A stretch of DNA of 64,000 nucleotides from Balanoglossus misakiensis (taxonomy: Eukaryota > Hemichordata), in assembly GCA_040954595.2 (NCBI GenBank), contig CM082590.2, forward strand, positions 6,510,001-6,574,000, written 5' to 3'. Below are positions 24,557-38,507 of the stretch, piece by piece. Numbering within the stretch: the first letter of the stretch is position 1; the number at the start of each line of letters is the position of its first letter. The position numbers and the translations under genes are program-made. The notes beneath the pieces were generated by a model that had not been told where the DNA came from, made no database searches, and worked only from the letters and a program-made list of their open reading frames with translations.

Positions 24557-26611
24557 AGTGAGTTCCCAATTTGCAAGTTTCCATTCATTGCAAAGGCATT
24601 AGTCGAATTATACAAGGTGCCCCAACACAAAACTGGAAATGGTGTTTAATGTCACAATTTTTCTGGACGGCAAAGCGATTAAATTTAATCACAGTAAAAA
24701 AGCAAACAAAATTATGATACATTCTATTGTTTCATAGCCATATCCATAGATATAAAATCTGGTAAAAGTGCCCCAAACATCAGAGACGTGAAAGTTCATG
24801 TTTTTCTTTAGTATATAGTGGCCTGTGACAGACATTTGCAATACTTCCAACAGGCCTGTTCTGTCAGGACAGTACTGTGGCTGGATTGTTAAGATCAGAT
24901 CAGATTTAGACCTACACCAGGTTTGATCCAGCAGACTGCTGCGGGTCTGGGTCCATATGGCTACACACATAATCTGTTTGTCAAAAATGCACCCAGAGCT
25001 GGGAACTTCGGCTAATCAAATGTACGTTTCCTGTCACATTTTGTGAATTACACAAAGCAACTCAAAAGATTCATCATCTGTGTTTACAATTAACCACTGT
25101 AGATGACATTACCAACGGGCAGTTTGACGTTAGTCGAGTGCAATCGGTAGGCCTGGCACATTCTATTTTGACAATAGGGGTCATGCCAGGTCTTCCAACA
25201 CTGTTGATGTAAGCAGATCAGTTGTCGAACTCTCTGAGTGCCTATTCATTCTAGCTAGTCCAAGCAAAATAGAATCCATTTCTACAAGGTGCATTTTTGT
25301 ATTTCTCACACATACCAGTAGGTCTATCTTGACGTTTAACGATTTTTCAGTGGCATGCACACACACACACACATGCATGCTCACACAAACACACACACAA
25401 GCTCAATCCTGCCAATAACACGAAAATTGACAGTGCTTCTCATAACCGTCGTTTTGAGTACAGACCCTTGCATCTTGTGTACGCCCTATACTGTTCTAAT
25501 TTTCATTTAACAATTTATACTTGTTTGAAAATGGGAACTGCATTCATATAAAAATTCAGTCAGCCCGTTTTATCGCTCCAAAATTGTTCTTCAACCCCAC
25601 ACAATCCTCTCTTCACAGTGTGTAGTGACTCATTGACAAATATTCTGGATTTGCAAATCAAATATTTTAATAATCAAATTTCGTATTGTTATTCAAAAAT
25701 GTAGCAGAGATGAACTGATTATAAAATCACTTGAAGGATGAGAGAGTTTCAAAATGATAAAACGTTGCAAGCACAAATATTGTACAAACATAATGAAATC
25801 AAACATATTACATGTTTAGTACTGTTATTCGAATAGGTAGCAAATATATGTACTGATTATAATATCAATTGTATGATAATACAGTTTGAAATTAATGAAA
25901 TGTTACAAGTACAAATGTTGAAGAAAAATACATTCTTGTTTATGTAGCAAACATAATAAAATATTCAAATTATACAAATTCTCAGAGAAATCTAGAGATA
26001 TATAAGAAAAAGTTACAACCCACACAGAAATGAAACATTCTACCTGAAAAAAATCAGCTGCCAACATTGATTCCTCTCAAATTAATTAGCGGCTAAGTAC
26101 GCTGTCATTATCAGAAGACTAACATTGTCAAACAAACAAACACAAAACTTTTTGTGTACAGATGTTGCATATAATTTTCAAATGTTTAAAAACTAGAAAT
26201 TGAAAAAGTACACTGATAAAATTCAATTTCATACAGTACTCTAAAAAATGACCGGGAAAGCCCCGTCTATTTTCGCTCATGATTAAATCAACCTACTTTC
26301 AAGCTTTCGTTGAATAGACCCGAAACTGAAATTATATGAGTCACGCAAATTCCCCCTCTCGCACACTATAGAATTCAAGCATTGTTGTTCCAACAAAACA
26401 GAAAATTCTTTCTTAGGGTAGATGACTACCTAGATGCTGTGCATGGCTATCACATCCCACATACATATTTGGTGTGACTTGATAAACCCTCGTGTCAAAC
26501 AATCGTTTTTCGGTCTGTGTCCGACCAGACAGAACTCGACTCAATGGAGTGGATACATACCAAGGCAAAAATATAGCAGAGGAAGATATGTTTGTCAAGA
26601 AACGCGATCAT

Positions 26612-26953
26612 TAAAGCCTCTAGAGCTTTTGCATTATTTTCATGATTCTATTTTCCAACTTAAATTGGCCCATCTAAATAAGCTTACTGATAGGTATACA
26701 TGAACACCTTATTGATGCCCGATTATGACTGCATGTTGCAATTTGAACACACTATGCCGCACCGATTTAATCAGCCTCCGTACAAACAGAACGCAGCTGT
26801 CGTGGTATGCGTCGCCAAGGGATGACAAACTGATGCAAATGCAAGTAATATGGCTTAATTAATGGTGAGGATTTTAGAGGATAGGGAATATATTTGAAGT
26901 ATTTTATCGTGATAAAAATATGTGAAATTTGGCAGCTCTGGAGGCTTTAACTG
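26612..26953. mobile_element. Best-preserved copy of the TTAA-type MITE
   Basis: Ends TTAAAGCCTCTAGAGCT and AGCTCTGGAGGCTTTAA are near-perfect inverted repeats that begin and end in TTAA. About 340 bp, no coding capacity. TTAA at both ends suggests a piggyBac- or Kolobok-mobilised MITE (inference). Confidence 0.8.
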
Positions 26954-27673
26954 TTTAACAAACAACATATGCATTGCTAATTAATAGACTGGCATGCAGT
27001 TGTAAGATTTAAAAGCAAACACATTTCCGTTGTTGCCGCCATTTTGGCGTAAAGAGCAGAACAGAAATAAATTCAAGTTGTTTTCTTGGCTGTAATGGCT
27101 CTGGTGTACTTTGTTGAACGACTAGTGTCTGTGAAAGATTAAAGACTTTTAACACAATACGAAATCACTCAGGGAGAACAGTCCTGTCAAGCCTCTATGA
27201 GTCAGAAAAATACCCATTGTTGTTCAGTCTCGTGTAACAGAAAGTTAACATACGACCAGTCGAGCTTTCAATTGATCTTTGGTGACGTCACACGTCACTG
27301 AAATAAATGGAGGTTAGCATATGTCCATGTAGTAAATGTGTTAATTTTACTTCGCGTACAAAAATCCATGGTAGACATTTCGCCTTGTCTTCGGTATATG
27401 TAAACTGCTTTAAAGTGTATGTATGTATGTATGTATGTATGTATGTATGTATGTTTTATTTTAGGTGCATGCGTGCGTGCACGTCTGTGTGCATAAAAGT
27501 AAATCAAAATAATGGTTTGAAAACTCACATGTCTCTTATTTATATTTCGGCGTGATATTTTGTTGGCAAGCGCTACAACCACAGTATGCAGAAAGACAAT
27601 TGAAAAAAAAACTGACAGTCAAACTGAATTCTCATTTAAATCAATTTCCACCATGACATGCCTGTTATCACTT

Positions 27674-28629
27674 TTATAAGTAAATAACACGCTGCACTTG
27701 GTTTGTAAACATATCGGTTTGCCTCTCAAAATTGCCGAGTGACTTCTCCGCGTCTTTAATGTGAGACTTCATGTCGTGCAGTTCCTCCTTTTGTAACTTG
27801 ATCTTGCCTTCTCTCAGCAACGTGACCAATTCTCGGAATTTGGTGAGGAGAACTTTCTGGGTTGTGATTCCATTATTCATAACATCTGTCCAGGAAGACA
27901 TCGTCGTTTTGACGTCGCTGATTTGATCGTTTATCCGTTTGATTTCTGTGAACAGACAGATGAAAAGATTGTTTATACATTATGGTCGGAACGTGTGTCA
28001 ACCTACTAATAAATTCACATAGTTATAGTGATATTTTAATAACGTCATAATTACTCTACACCACAAGAGCAATTATCAAACATTTGCAGCGACTTACTAA
28101 TTGAGCTTCCTTAGTCTTAGCTGTAGTCAATTCTGTAATCATCACGTCATAGTGTATTACTCAAAGAAATGACAATGTAATGTCAACAATTTTAGTGAAT
28201 GAAACATGTCTTGTCAGAAACGAATCCTATCCACAAGTTCGTTTGTCACAAAGAACATCAGTTATAACAAATTTGCCGACAAGCGCAATATTAGCCATTT
28301 AACATTTTGTCAAGGGGTAGCTACTTGCTATTTTCAATACAAGTGGCTATTAATAATAAAAGAATATATAAAATCAAGGAAGAGAAGCAATTATGCTGGG
28401 GTCAAACCTAAATCATAGCCTTGTATCTTGTATGTTCACTCTATATAAGGAAATAAATAAAATTCGCTACCCAGAGAAGTTCTTAAACTGCCTTCTGCTT
28501 GTATGTGTAATTATGTGTAGTGGAGGTTTTATCATAAGCACTGGTAGTTGGAAGCATTGTGCTAAATGGTCATTTACCGAAATAAACAATAACAAAATAT
28601 ACAATGAAGAGTATTAGGACCTAGTCTAC

Positions 28630-28661
<32 letters not shown>

Positions 28662-31287
28662 CAATTAACTACAATCCTCTACAAACCGACCTTCAGTAGT
28701 TGTCTTTATATTTCTATCACCACCATAATAGTTAACAGCACCAAATCCAGCGTACAGCAAACCTGGTAACGATAACATGCACACCCCAACGGCGATGAGG
28801 GCCACTCCTTCGGCACGCTGTGCATGGCCCAGAACGTTGAGCGATTCGTTCACTGAACGCGACGATTCCAAGCACTGGACGATTCTACGTGTGGAGTCTC
28901 CTGTTTTCTGCAATGATGAATTCAATTGTTTCGACACTTTGTCGAATGATCCTCTGCACTGATCCCCAAGCTGTGTTAGCTCAGAGCTCATACCATGTTC
29001 GATGTAGGCTTGATTACGTTCTGTAAAATAAATTAATTTTCAGTCAAAACTTTGGCCTTGAGCATATTTGAGTCTAATAAAATTCGAGATTTAAAGTGGC
29101 TGCCAATCTCTGTGTTGAAGTCAATTGAGAAATTTAAATTAGAGATTTTTGTGAAAACAAGACGGTAAACACTTACTTTCTTCTTAATTTTTAAAAACAT
29201 GACCTCCACATTTACCATGGCACATGATACATTAAAGGTATACGGTCACCTATGCAAATTTAGCCACAGTTACCATGGTAAATTAGGATCTAGCCAATCG
29301 CTGATTTTCAGTGGGTGGCACACGCGAAAAAGAGAGCGTCACCGTATGTTCTTTAGAACGCTCAAATATGCCATTTCAGCCATATATGGGCGTATATAAA
29401 TTGGAGGTGACTGTATACCTTTAACTGAACCAAAATATGTCAAATTCCAAAGGTTAATAAAGCACAGTAGATTTAGATGTGCTACTGAACCTCTCAAAAT
29501 TCGTTTATAAAACAATATAATTCGAAAAACTAAAAAAATTAATATATGGTGTTTGGTATCTGATTTTCTTATACATGTAGTTATTATTCAGCTTGTCTGT
29601 AAGTATGATATCTGTCTTACTTATAACTGTTATTCAGCTTGTCTGAATATGCTTATAAATGTAATTCCTTTCAAATGTAAACATGTAAGAAATGTTCTAT
29701 AACCGCTGTAAGAAATTAGAAGAATAACATCTGATATATGATAGACCAACTTGAGTCATTCAATTTTCGAATATAAATGCGTTGGTTCATAAAAATTCAC
29801 TTGCGTAATACAGAATCCTAGAAAAGGTCCATTAGGCCAGGAAGAAAAAATAAATTGTTCATCGGAATCGCCGCTTTTACTTTGGCTGATTTGGAATTTT
29901 TTTTTTTTTTTTTTGGATCTCGTCAAATTCTACTTCCGCGTTACAAAATTCTTAGTACTACCGCTGGTGGCCAGAATATGTTGTGCAAACACCAACTGTA
30001 AATGTAATGGCTATATGTTATTGTTGGGAAATATAGTATTGAATTCAGTTACAAGTACATGTATCAGTGTTTTTGAGATATTTCTGGTAAAAAGGGAAAC
30101 ATTTATCTCGCCTTATCTGCATCTGTGCAAATATGCCAGAGAACCGCATTTACCTTCAGCCTAAAAAAAAAAATCGCTCGCCTCTCCTGGAACTAGGTCC
30201 AAAAAATCTGATGAACAAGATTTTTATTCTCTCTGGCCTTAATACATTCAGATTTGTATTACTGAATAATATCGGGTTTTAAACTAAATAAAGAAATAAT
30301 ATATCCTTTCACGGTACCTGCTTTGTCAATTTCTCTCTTTAAGACTGCAAAAGCTGATGGGTCCATATCGTGTCTGAAACGCATCACCCCTGTTTCCAGT
30401 ATTTCGCGGACAAAAGCTATCTCCTCGCTCTCGAAGACGGGCCGATAGCGTTCCAATCCGTGTTGCCGTAGAAACGGATCGACCTCTCTGTTACTGAATT
30501 CGATTTCTGACTCCAGACATCGAAGTACAGCCTTGCAGCGTATGCCGTAGTGTCTATAGATGAAAAACATACATAGGCGTATTACAAGGACTTGATGTGG
30601 TATGTGGTCACCACTGATAGACATATCGACTGATGACCCACAAATACTGGCCCGTATAGCCACCTGTAAACAGGTCGAATAAAAAATCCGAATTTACCCC
30701 TCTTCTACGTCATAAACCGGAAAAATTTTCACTGATTCGCCCATCGCTGTATATTTATTGTGAAAGTGCATGTACCAGTATTTGTACAGAAATGAAATAA
30801 AACACGACGTTTCCATGAGAATATCGCTTGGTAAAATATATGAAAGGTGGAATTAGGAATTCCACACGGATCTTAGGCGATAACTGTACGTAACGTTCTG
30901 ATCCAAGCCAGAGTCTGTGCAAGGCTGTATTTTTGTGGAGAACTCTACATCTGTTCCTATATTGCCATTTTGGTAATTTTTGAGAATAGAAGATCTGCCA
31001 GGCATAAATAAAAGGAGACGCCAAGAAATAGGAAGTACCAATATTTACCTAATTTCGCCACATTCCTTCAGTATTTCACGGTATACTTGTTTGACTTGAC
31101 TTATAGCATATTTGACTATGCTGTTCACATCACTGTTGGAGAACTCTATGTTCGAGAGCTGAATAAGCAGATATCTGACTTCAGTGATGCTATCCTTCAG
31201 CGTCTCCCAAGCTTTGGTGATCAGGTCATCGTCGAAACTTTTCCCGCATGCAATTATCTCTGAGATGTAGGACTGATTGAGCGACAT
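27674..31287 (-). CDS. Gene C: SAM-like protein with hydrophobic hairpin, four exons, 347 aa
   Basis: Exons on the minus strand are 31287-31049 (239 nt), 30553-30318 (236 nt), 29020-28724 (297 nt) and 27945-27674 (272 nt, stop TAA). Exons 1, 2 and 4 have exactly the lengths of those in gene A, and the phases are 2, 1, 1. Residues 1-80 are helical. Residues about 100-158 are SAM-like (VDPFLRQHGLERY, then a basic closing helix). Residues 160-229 are an amphipathic helix. Residues about 230-253 are hydrophobic with internal Gly/Pro. Residues 258-347 are a charged helix with MKSH, also present in A. The start at 31287 has ACCACC before the ATG. The exon 3 donor (GTGGTG) is weak and was placed by alignment to A. 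No B-type neighbour is visible; a repeat element starts 75 bp upstream. Function unknown. Confidence 0.82.
29232..29424. repeat. TTAA-flanked MITE in intron 2 of gene C
   Basis: Begins TTAAAGGTATACGGTCACC and ends GGTGACTGTATACCTTTAA, an imperfect inverted repeat of about 17 bp with TTAA at both extremes; 193 bp, non-coding. Confidence 0.82.
29830..30243. repeat. MITE in intron 2 of gene C
   Basis: The left end ATTAGGCCAGGAAGAAAAAA and the right end, whose inverse is ATTAAGGCCAGAGAGAATAA, are inverted repeats that extend to GTTCATC on both sides. About 414 bp, no coding capacity. Confidence 0.65.
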
Positions 31288-31361
31288 GGTGGTATCTAAA
31301 ATACATTGAATCGATGGAATTTTCAGGTAAATCATTTTTCCCATAAAGGAAACAAAGAAAG

Positions 31362-32556
31362 ATTAAAGCTGCAAGCAGCGTTGGGGGGGCACAAGCGGTT
31401 CCCATGGTGACCAGCAAATTCCACGGCTGTATCTGCTGGGGATACCGAGACATGGGAAAGTAGGTCAAAGGTCACCTGAGGTCACCCCAAATTTGGGCAA
31501 AAAAAATTGGACCCCATACTAGTCTAGATCCAACAAAAAACCAGACCCCTAGCCCTATTGGTTCGCCTGCAATTAGGTATGCACATAATTAATGAGGTCT
31601 TGTGTAAGACTCCATTATGTGCTCAATACCCATAACAGCCAGGGCTCTAACTGCTCTGGATGCTGAGATATGGGAAAGTAGATCAAAGGTCACCCAAGGT
31701 CACCCAAAATTAGGGCATAAAATTTTGACCCCAGACTGGGCCATGTCCAACCAATACCAGACCTCTAGCCCTATTGGGTAGCATGGAATTAGATATGCAG
31801 AAATAGGTCAAAGGTCATTGCCAAAATTACCAAAATATTTGTGTCATGTCCTGGCAGCATTGGTACCCATGTCCACAAAATTCATGAATGTGGTGCTTTT
31901 ACAAGAGGAGGTATGGGGAATATGCATATATAATTAGTTCTTTTAAAACTGGGTCAAAGGTCATGTGAAAATTGCCACGAAAAATTGTGACAACTTCCGG
32001 TCATATGATGACTCATATCCAAAAAAAGAATTTCCGTGCTGTCAACATTTTGGCTACAAAACAGAATTTTCATTTTTCAATGGTTTTCCGAAAATCCAAC
32101 ATGGCCGCCATAATGATCGACCAATCACAGTGCGCTTCGCAAACTTGATAGACATAGGTTAGGTGACCACATATCCCAAATCCCGAGAATCGGTAACCGC
32201 TGGTTCTGGAGAAGAAGATTTTTAAAGTTTTAAGTATTTTTTAAGAAAAACAATTGTAGCAAAAAAACTTTATGTGTGACGTCATGATTTCAATGGGGTA
32301 AAATGATGGACAGAAGGTAGGCTACCTGCACACCAAATTTGAACTCGATCGGCCTTGTAGTTTTTGAGAAGGACTCATTTAACGGTTTTCAGGAAATCCA
32401 ATATGGCCGCCAGGTCACATGACTAATTAAATATTCACGGGCCACTGCACGTCTACTCATTGGCCCCTATCACCCTACCAAGTTTCAGCCCCCTGGGTGC
32501 TGCGGTTTTCCAGATCTACCTGGCCGAATTTCTCGGAAGAAGAATAATAATAATAA
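31362..32556 (+). mobile_element. Element 1 of the GCTGCAAGCAGC train, 'GGGCACAAGC' subtype, 3' truncated
   Basis: Starts ATTAAAGCTGCAAGCAGCG followed by GGGGCACAAGCGG. It is closely similar to 37236-38507 but lacks the terminal palindrome, stopping at an AATAATAAT tract where the next element begins. Contains DR1 (AGGTCAAAGGTCA), ATATGGCCGCC and CCAAT motifs. No gene. Confidence 0.85.
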
Positions 32557-34053
32557 TTAAAGCTGCAAGCAGCATTGTCCGGGCCCAAGCTCTATTATCT
32601 GATCTGATTATTAGATATGCACATAATTAATGAGTAGAAACATAATGATGTGTTTTACCCCATGAAATATCAAGGTTATATCTATGTTTGGTGTTGATTA
32701 AGTGTTAAGTAGGTCAAAGGTCACCCAGAGGTCACCCACAATTTGGGCAGAAAATTTTGACCCATAGTGGTCCATGTCCAACAAAAACCAGACCTCTAGC
32801 CCTTTTGGTTAGCCCGGAATTAGGTATGCACATAAATAATGAGTAAAGCAGGTGTCACAGGTGACCCAAAACTTTGGCTTTTCATTATGGCCCCATACCT
32901 CCAAACGCCAAGGCTGTATCTGGTGTGGATGTCGAGATATGCAAAAGTAGGTCAAAGGTCACCCGAGGTCACCCAACATTTGGGCAAAATATTTTGACCC
33001 CAAACTGGTCCATGTATAACAAAAACAAAACCTCTAGGTCTATTGGTTCATCATTAATTAGGTATGCGCATATTTAATGAGGTCGCCAGAGGTCAAAGGG
33101 GTCATGAAATGTAGCAAAATTTTTTGATCACATACAAATCCACATACATCAAAAACCAAACTTATAGCCCTATTGGTTAGCCTGGAATTAGATATGCAGA
33201 AAAATGATTCGTCAAAAGTAGGTCAAAGGTCATTGCCAAAATTACCAAAAAATGTATAGCTTATTCTTGTCATATGATGATTCATATCCATAAAAAGAAT
33301 TTCTGTGCTATCAATTTTTAGGCTAGAAAAGGAATTTTTACTTTTTAATCGTTTTTCACAAAATCCAATATGGCCGCCACAATCTTCGACCAATCACATT
33401 CCCCTTCGCAAACTTGATAGACATCTGTTTAATGACCACACACACCAAATCTTGTGACTCGGTTATCGCCCGTTCTGGAGAAGAAGATTTTTGAAGTTTT
33501 ACTATGGTTTTTCGAAAATCCAATATGGCCGCCATAATCTTCGACCAATCACAATGATCTTCGCAAACTTGATAGACATCAGTTAGGTGACCACATACCC
33601 CAAACGGCGTGACTCGGTTATCGCCGGTTCTGGAGAAGAAGATTTTTGAAATTTTGACCAGATTTCAGAAAAACAACTGTAGCAAAAAAACTGCAACATT
33701 GACAGCAAAATATCCAATTACAAATATGATGGGCAGAGGGTATACTACCAGCACGCAAAATCTGAAGTCGATCTGACTTGTAGTTTCTGAGATCTGAGAT
33801 TTGCATTTTTTCAGAAAATCCAAGATGGCCGCCAGGTCATGTGACTAATTAAAAATTCATGGGTTCAATGCACGACTACTCATTGACCTTGACCACTGTA
33901 GCAAGTTTGAGAACTGTACCTGCAGTGGTGTCTGAGATCTAGAGCGACAAAGAAATGACAGAAGAATAAAGAAAGAAGAAAGAAAGAAAGACAGAAAAAC
34001 CCCAACGAAACCAATAGGGCCCAAGCGCTGGTATGCGCTTGGGCCCTAATTAA
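32557..34053 (+). mobile_element. Element 2, 'GGGCCCAAGC' subtype, complete
   Basis: Begins TTAAAGCTGCAAGCAGCATT and ends with the palindrome GGGCCCAAGCGC...GCGCTTGGGCCC (34018-34046) followed by TAATTAA. A GAAA-rich tract precedes the palindrome. Non-coding. Confidence 0.85.
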
Positions 34054-35780
34054 AGCTGCAAGCAGCATTGTCCGGGCCCAAGCTTTATTATCTGATCTGA
34101 TATTAGATATGCACATAATGAATGAGAAGAAACATAATGCTGTGTTTATCCCATGAAATATCAAGGTTATATCTATGTTTGGTGCTGATATAGTGTTAAG
34201 TAGGTCAAAGGTCACCCAGAGGTCACCCACAATTTGGGCAGAAAATTTTGACCCATAGTGGTCCATGTCCAACAAAAACCAGACCTCTAGCCCTTTTGGT
34301 TAGCCCGGAATTAGGTATGCACATAAATAATGAGTAAAGCAGGTGTCACAGGTGACACAAAACTTTGGCTTTTCATTATGGCCCCATACCTCCAAACGCC
34401 AAGGCTGTATCTGCTGTGGATGTCGAGATATGCAAAAGTAGGTCAAAGGTCATCTGAGGTCACCCAAAATTTGGGCAGAAAATTTTGACCCATAGTGGTC
34501 CATGTCCAACAAAAACCAGACCTCTAGCCCTTTTGGTTAGCCCGGAATTAGGTATGCACATAAATAATGAGTAAAGCAGGTGTCACAGGTGACCCAAAAC
34601 TTTGGCTTTTCATTATGGCCCCATACCTCCAAATGCCAAGGCTGTGCCTGCTTTGGATGCTGAGATATGCAAAAGTAGGTCAAAGGTCATCTGAGGTCAT
34701 CCAAAATTTGGGCAAAAAATTTTGACCCCATACTGGTCCATGTCCAACAAAAACCAAACCTGTAGCTCAATTGGTTCGCCCTTAATTAGCTATGCACATA
34801 ATTAATGAGGTCAGCAGAGGTCAAAGGGGTCATGAAAAGTAGCAAAATATTTTGATCACACACTAATCCACATGCATCAAAAACAAAACGTCTAGCCCTA
34901 TAGGTTAGCCTGGAAATAGATATGCAGAAATAATAATGTGTGAAAAGTAGGTCAAAGGTCATGTGAAAAATCACCAAAAATTTGTAACATATTGTAGTCA
35001 TATGACGATTGATATCCATAAAAAGAATTTGTATGCTATTAATTTTTATACTAGAAAAAGGAATTTTAATTTTTCACTGCTTTTTACAAAATCCAATATG
35101 GCTGCCATAATCTTCGACCAATCACATTCCTCTTCCCAAACTTGATAGACATCTGTTTAATGACCACACACACCAAATCTTGCGACTCGGTTATCGCCGG
35201 TTCTTGAGAAGAAGATTTTTGAAATTTTACTAGTGTTTTTCGAAAATCCAATATGGCCGCCATAATCTTCGACCAATCACAATGATCTTCGCAAACTTGA
35301 TAGACATCAGTTAGGTGACCACATACCCCAAACCCCGTGTCTCGGTTATCACCGGTTCTGGAGAAGAAGATTTTTGAAATTTAAGCCAGATTTCAGAAAA
35401 AAAATTGTAGCAAAAAAACTGCAACTTTGTCAGCATAATTTCCATTACAAAAATGATTGACAGAAGGTAGTCTACCTGCACGCCAAATTTGAAGTTGATC
35501 TGACTTGTAGTTTCTGAGATCTGAGATTTGCATTTTTTCAGAAAATCCAAGATGGCCGCCAGGTCATGTGACTAATTAAAAATTCATGGGTTCAATGCAC
35601 GACTACTCATTGACCTTGACCACTGTAGCAAGTTTGAGAACTGTACCTGCAGTGGTGTCTGAGATCTAGAGCGACAAAGAATTGACAGAAGAATAAAGAA
35701 AGAAGAAAGAAAGAAGGAAAGACAGAAAAACCCCAACGAAACCAATAGGGCCCAAGCGCTGGCTTGCGCTTGGGCCCTAA
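34050..35780 (+). mobile_element. Element 3, 'GGGCCCAAGC' subtype, complete
   Basis: Shares the TTAA junction with element 2. Internally it repeats the DR1-containing block several times. It ends in the 30-bp palindrome at 35748-35777. Non-coding. Confidence 0.85.
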
Positions 35781-37235
35781 TAATATAGCTGCAAGCAGCA
35801 ATAGCGGGCCCAAGCCAACATAGTACATAGCACATAGCAACATAGCAATAAGCATATCTGCTCTGGATGCCAAGATATGGTTAAGTAGGTCAAAGGTCAC
35901 CTGAGGTCATGCAAAATTTGGGCAATAAATTTTGACCCTATACTGGTCCATGTTCAACAAAAACCAAACCTATAGCCCTATTGGTTAGCCTGGAATTAGG
36001 TATGCACATAATTAATGAGGTAGGCAGGTGTCACAGGTGATCCCCAATTTTGGCTTTTCAATTTTAGTCCCAACCCTCCAAACGCCAAGTCTGTACCTGC
36101 TGTGGATGCCAAGATCTGGTAAAGTAGGTCAAAGGTCAGCCGAGGTCAAGCAAAATTTGGGCAAGAAATTTTGAACCTATACTGGTCCATGTTCAACAAA
36201 AACCAAACCTATAGCCCTATTGGTTAGCCTGGAATTAGGTATGCACATAATAAATGAGATATACAGGTGTCACAGGTGACCCCCATTTTGGCTTTTAAAT
36301 TTTAGTCCCAACCCTCCAAATGCCAAGTCTGTACCTGCTCTGGATGCCGAGATATAGGAAAGTAGGTCAAAGGTCACCCAAAATTTGGGCCAGAAATTTT
36401 GACCCCATACTGGTCCATGTCCCACAAGAATGAAACCTCTAGCCCTCTTAGTTAGCCCAGAATTAGGTATGCACATAATTAATGAGTTAAGCAGGTGTTA
36501 CAGGTGAGCCTAAAATTTTGCCTTTTATTTTGGTGCCATTGTGCTCACTGACCAATAGATAGTCACTGTACAAGACTATTGCACAGACCAGAATTCCACA
36601 ATAAGACATGGACATAGCTTAACCATAGAAGTATAAGTAAAGGTATAAATTTAATAAAAAAATTAATATAAAAAAATCGGTCGATTTTTCATATTATTTT
36701 TTTCCGCTTAAAATTATTGACAAATGCTAGGCTAGCTGCACACCAAAGTTGGAGATGATCGGCCTAACAGATTTTGAGATATGTATGCATATTTATCCAA
36801 AATAATATGTTGTCATAGCTTAACTATGTAAAGTATAGGCACATGTCTTGGGCGAAAAATATGAAAAATAATACTTAAAAATCTTCTTCTCAAAATTGAC
36901 ATGGCCTATGGCCTTGACATTTGGCATGTAGAACCCTGGCCATGTGGTCCACAAAGCATCTGAACAGAATTTTGATTTCTCAATTCATATGCAAATTAGG
37001 CCGATTTGAAAATTTTGCCCATATATAGTCATCAGGTCACATGACTTATTAAACATTCACAAGGGTACTGCACCAGCTCTCATTGGCCTGCACCATTGTG
37101 CTAAGTTTGAAATTGGTAGGTTCAGCCGTTCTCCAGATCTACCTGGCCGAAAAAACTACACAAGAAGAAGTAGAAGAAAAAAGCCAACAATACCAATAGG
37201 GCCCAAGCCTGCTTGGCTTGGGCCCTAAATAATAA
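35781..37235 (+). mobile_element. Element 4, diverged subtype
   Basis: Begins AATATAGCTGCAAGCAGCAA without the exact TTAA. The first half has three DR1 blocks. The second half (36530-37120) is unlike the other elements. Ends with GGGCCCAAGC/GCTTGGGCCC near 37198-37226. Confidence 0.8.
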
Positions 37236-38507
37236 TTAAAGCTGCAAGCAGCGTTGGCGGGGCACAAGCGGTTCCCATGGTAACCAGCAAATGCCAAGGC
37301 TGTATCTGTTGTGGATACCAAGATATCGGAAAGTAGGTCAAAGGTCACCTGAGGTCACCCCAAATTTGGGCAAAAATTCTGACGCCATACTAGTCCAGGT
37401 CCAACAAAAACCAGACCCCTAGCTTTATTGGTTCGCCTAGAATTAGGTATGCGCATAATTAATGAGGTATTTTGTAAGACTCCATATGTGTTCCATCGGC
37501 CCCCCAAAAGCCAGGACTCTAACTGCTGTGGATGCTGAGATATGGGAAAGTAGATCAAAGGTCATCCAAGGTCACCCAAAATTTGGGCATAAAATTTTGA
37601 CCCCAGGGTGGGCCATGTCCAACTTAAACCAGACATCTAGCCCTATTGGTTAGCCTGGAATTAGATATGCAGAAATATAATGTTTCAGAATTAGGTCAAG
37701 GGTCATTGCCAAAATTACCAAAATATTTGTGTCATATCCTGGCAGCATTGGTACCCATGTCCACAAAATTCATGACTGTGGTGCTTTGACAAGAGGAGGT
37801 ATGGGGAATATGCATATATAATTAGTTGTTTTAAAACTGGGTCAAAGGTCATGTGAAAATTGCCCTGAAAAATGGTGACAACTTCCGGTCATATGATGAC
37901 TCATATCCAAAAAAAGAATTTCCATGCTGTCAACATTTTGGCTACAAAACGGAATTATCACTTTTCAATGGTTTTCCGAAAATCCAACATGGCCGCCATA
38001 ATGACCGACCAATCACAGTGCGCTTCGCAAACTTGATAGACATAGGTTAGGTGACCACATTCCCTGAATCCCGTGACTCGTCAATCGCTGGTTCTGGAGA
38101 AGAAGATTTTTAAAGTTTTAAGTAGTTTTTCAGAAAAACAATTGTAGCAAAAAAACTTTATGTGTGACGTCATGATTTCAATGGGGTAAAATGATGGACA
38201 GAAGGTAGGCTACCTGCGCACCAAATTTGAACTCGATCAGCCCAGCAGTTTTTGAGAAGGACTCGTTTAACGATTTTCAGAAAATCCAATATGGCCGCCA
38301 GGTCACGTGACTAATTAAATATTCACGAGCCACTGCACGTCTACTCATTGGCCCCTATTACCCTACCAAGTTTCAGCCCCCTAGGTGCAGCGGTTTTCCA
38401 GATCTACCTGGCCGAATTTCTCGGAAGAAGAAGAATAATAATAAAGAAGAAATATTCCAACAATACCAATAGGGGCACAAGCCCGATAGGCTTGTGCCCC
38501 TAATTAA
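37236..38507 (+). mobile_element. Element 5, 'GGGCACAAGC' subtype, complete
   Basis: Begins TTAAAGCTGCAAGCAGCGTT and ends with the palindrome GGGGCACAAGCC...GGCTTGTGCCCC before TAATTAA. It is the full-length version of element 1. Confidence 0.85.

Larger units (their letters stand above)
21646..27673. other. Intergenic stretch without a supportable gene
   Basis: AT-rich sequence between genes A and C. It contains a 12-base G run near 22650, several MITE copies listed separately, a CA/CACA microsatellite at about 25354-25400 and a (GTAT)n microsatellite at about 27417-27454. Open frames here are short, lack splice context and overlap repeats. Confidence 0.7.
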
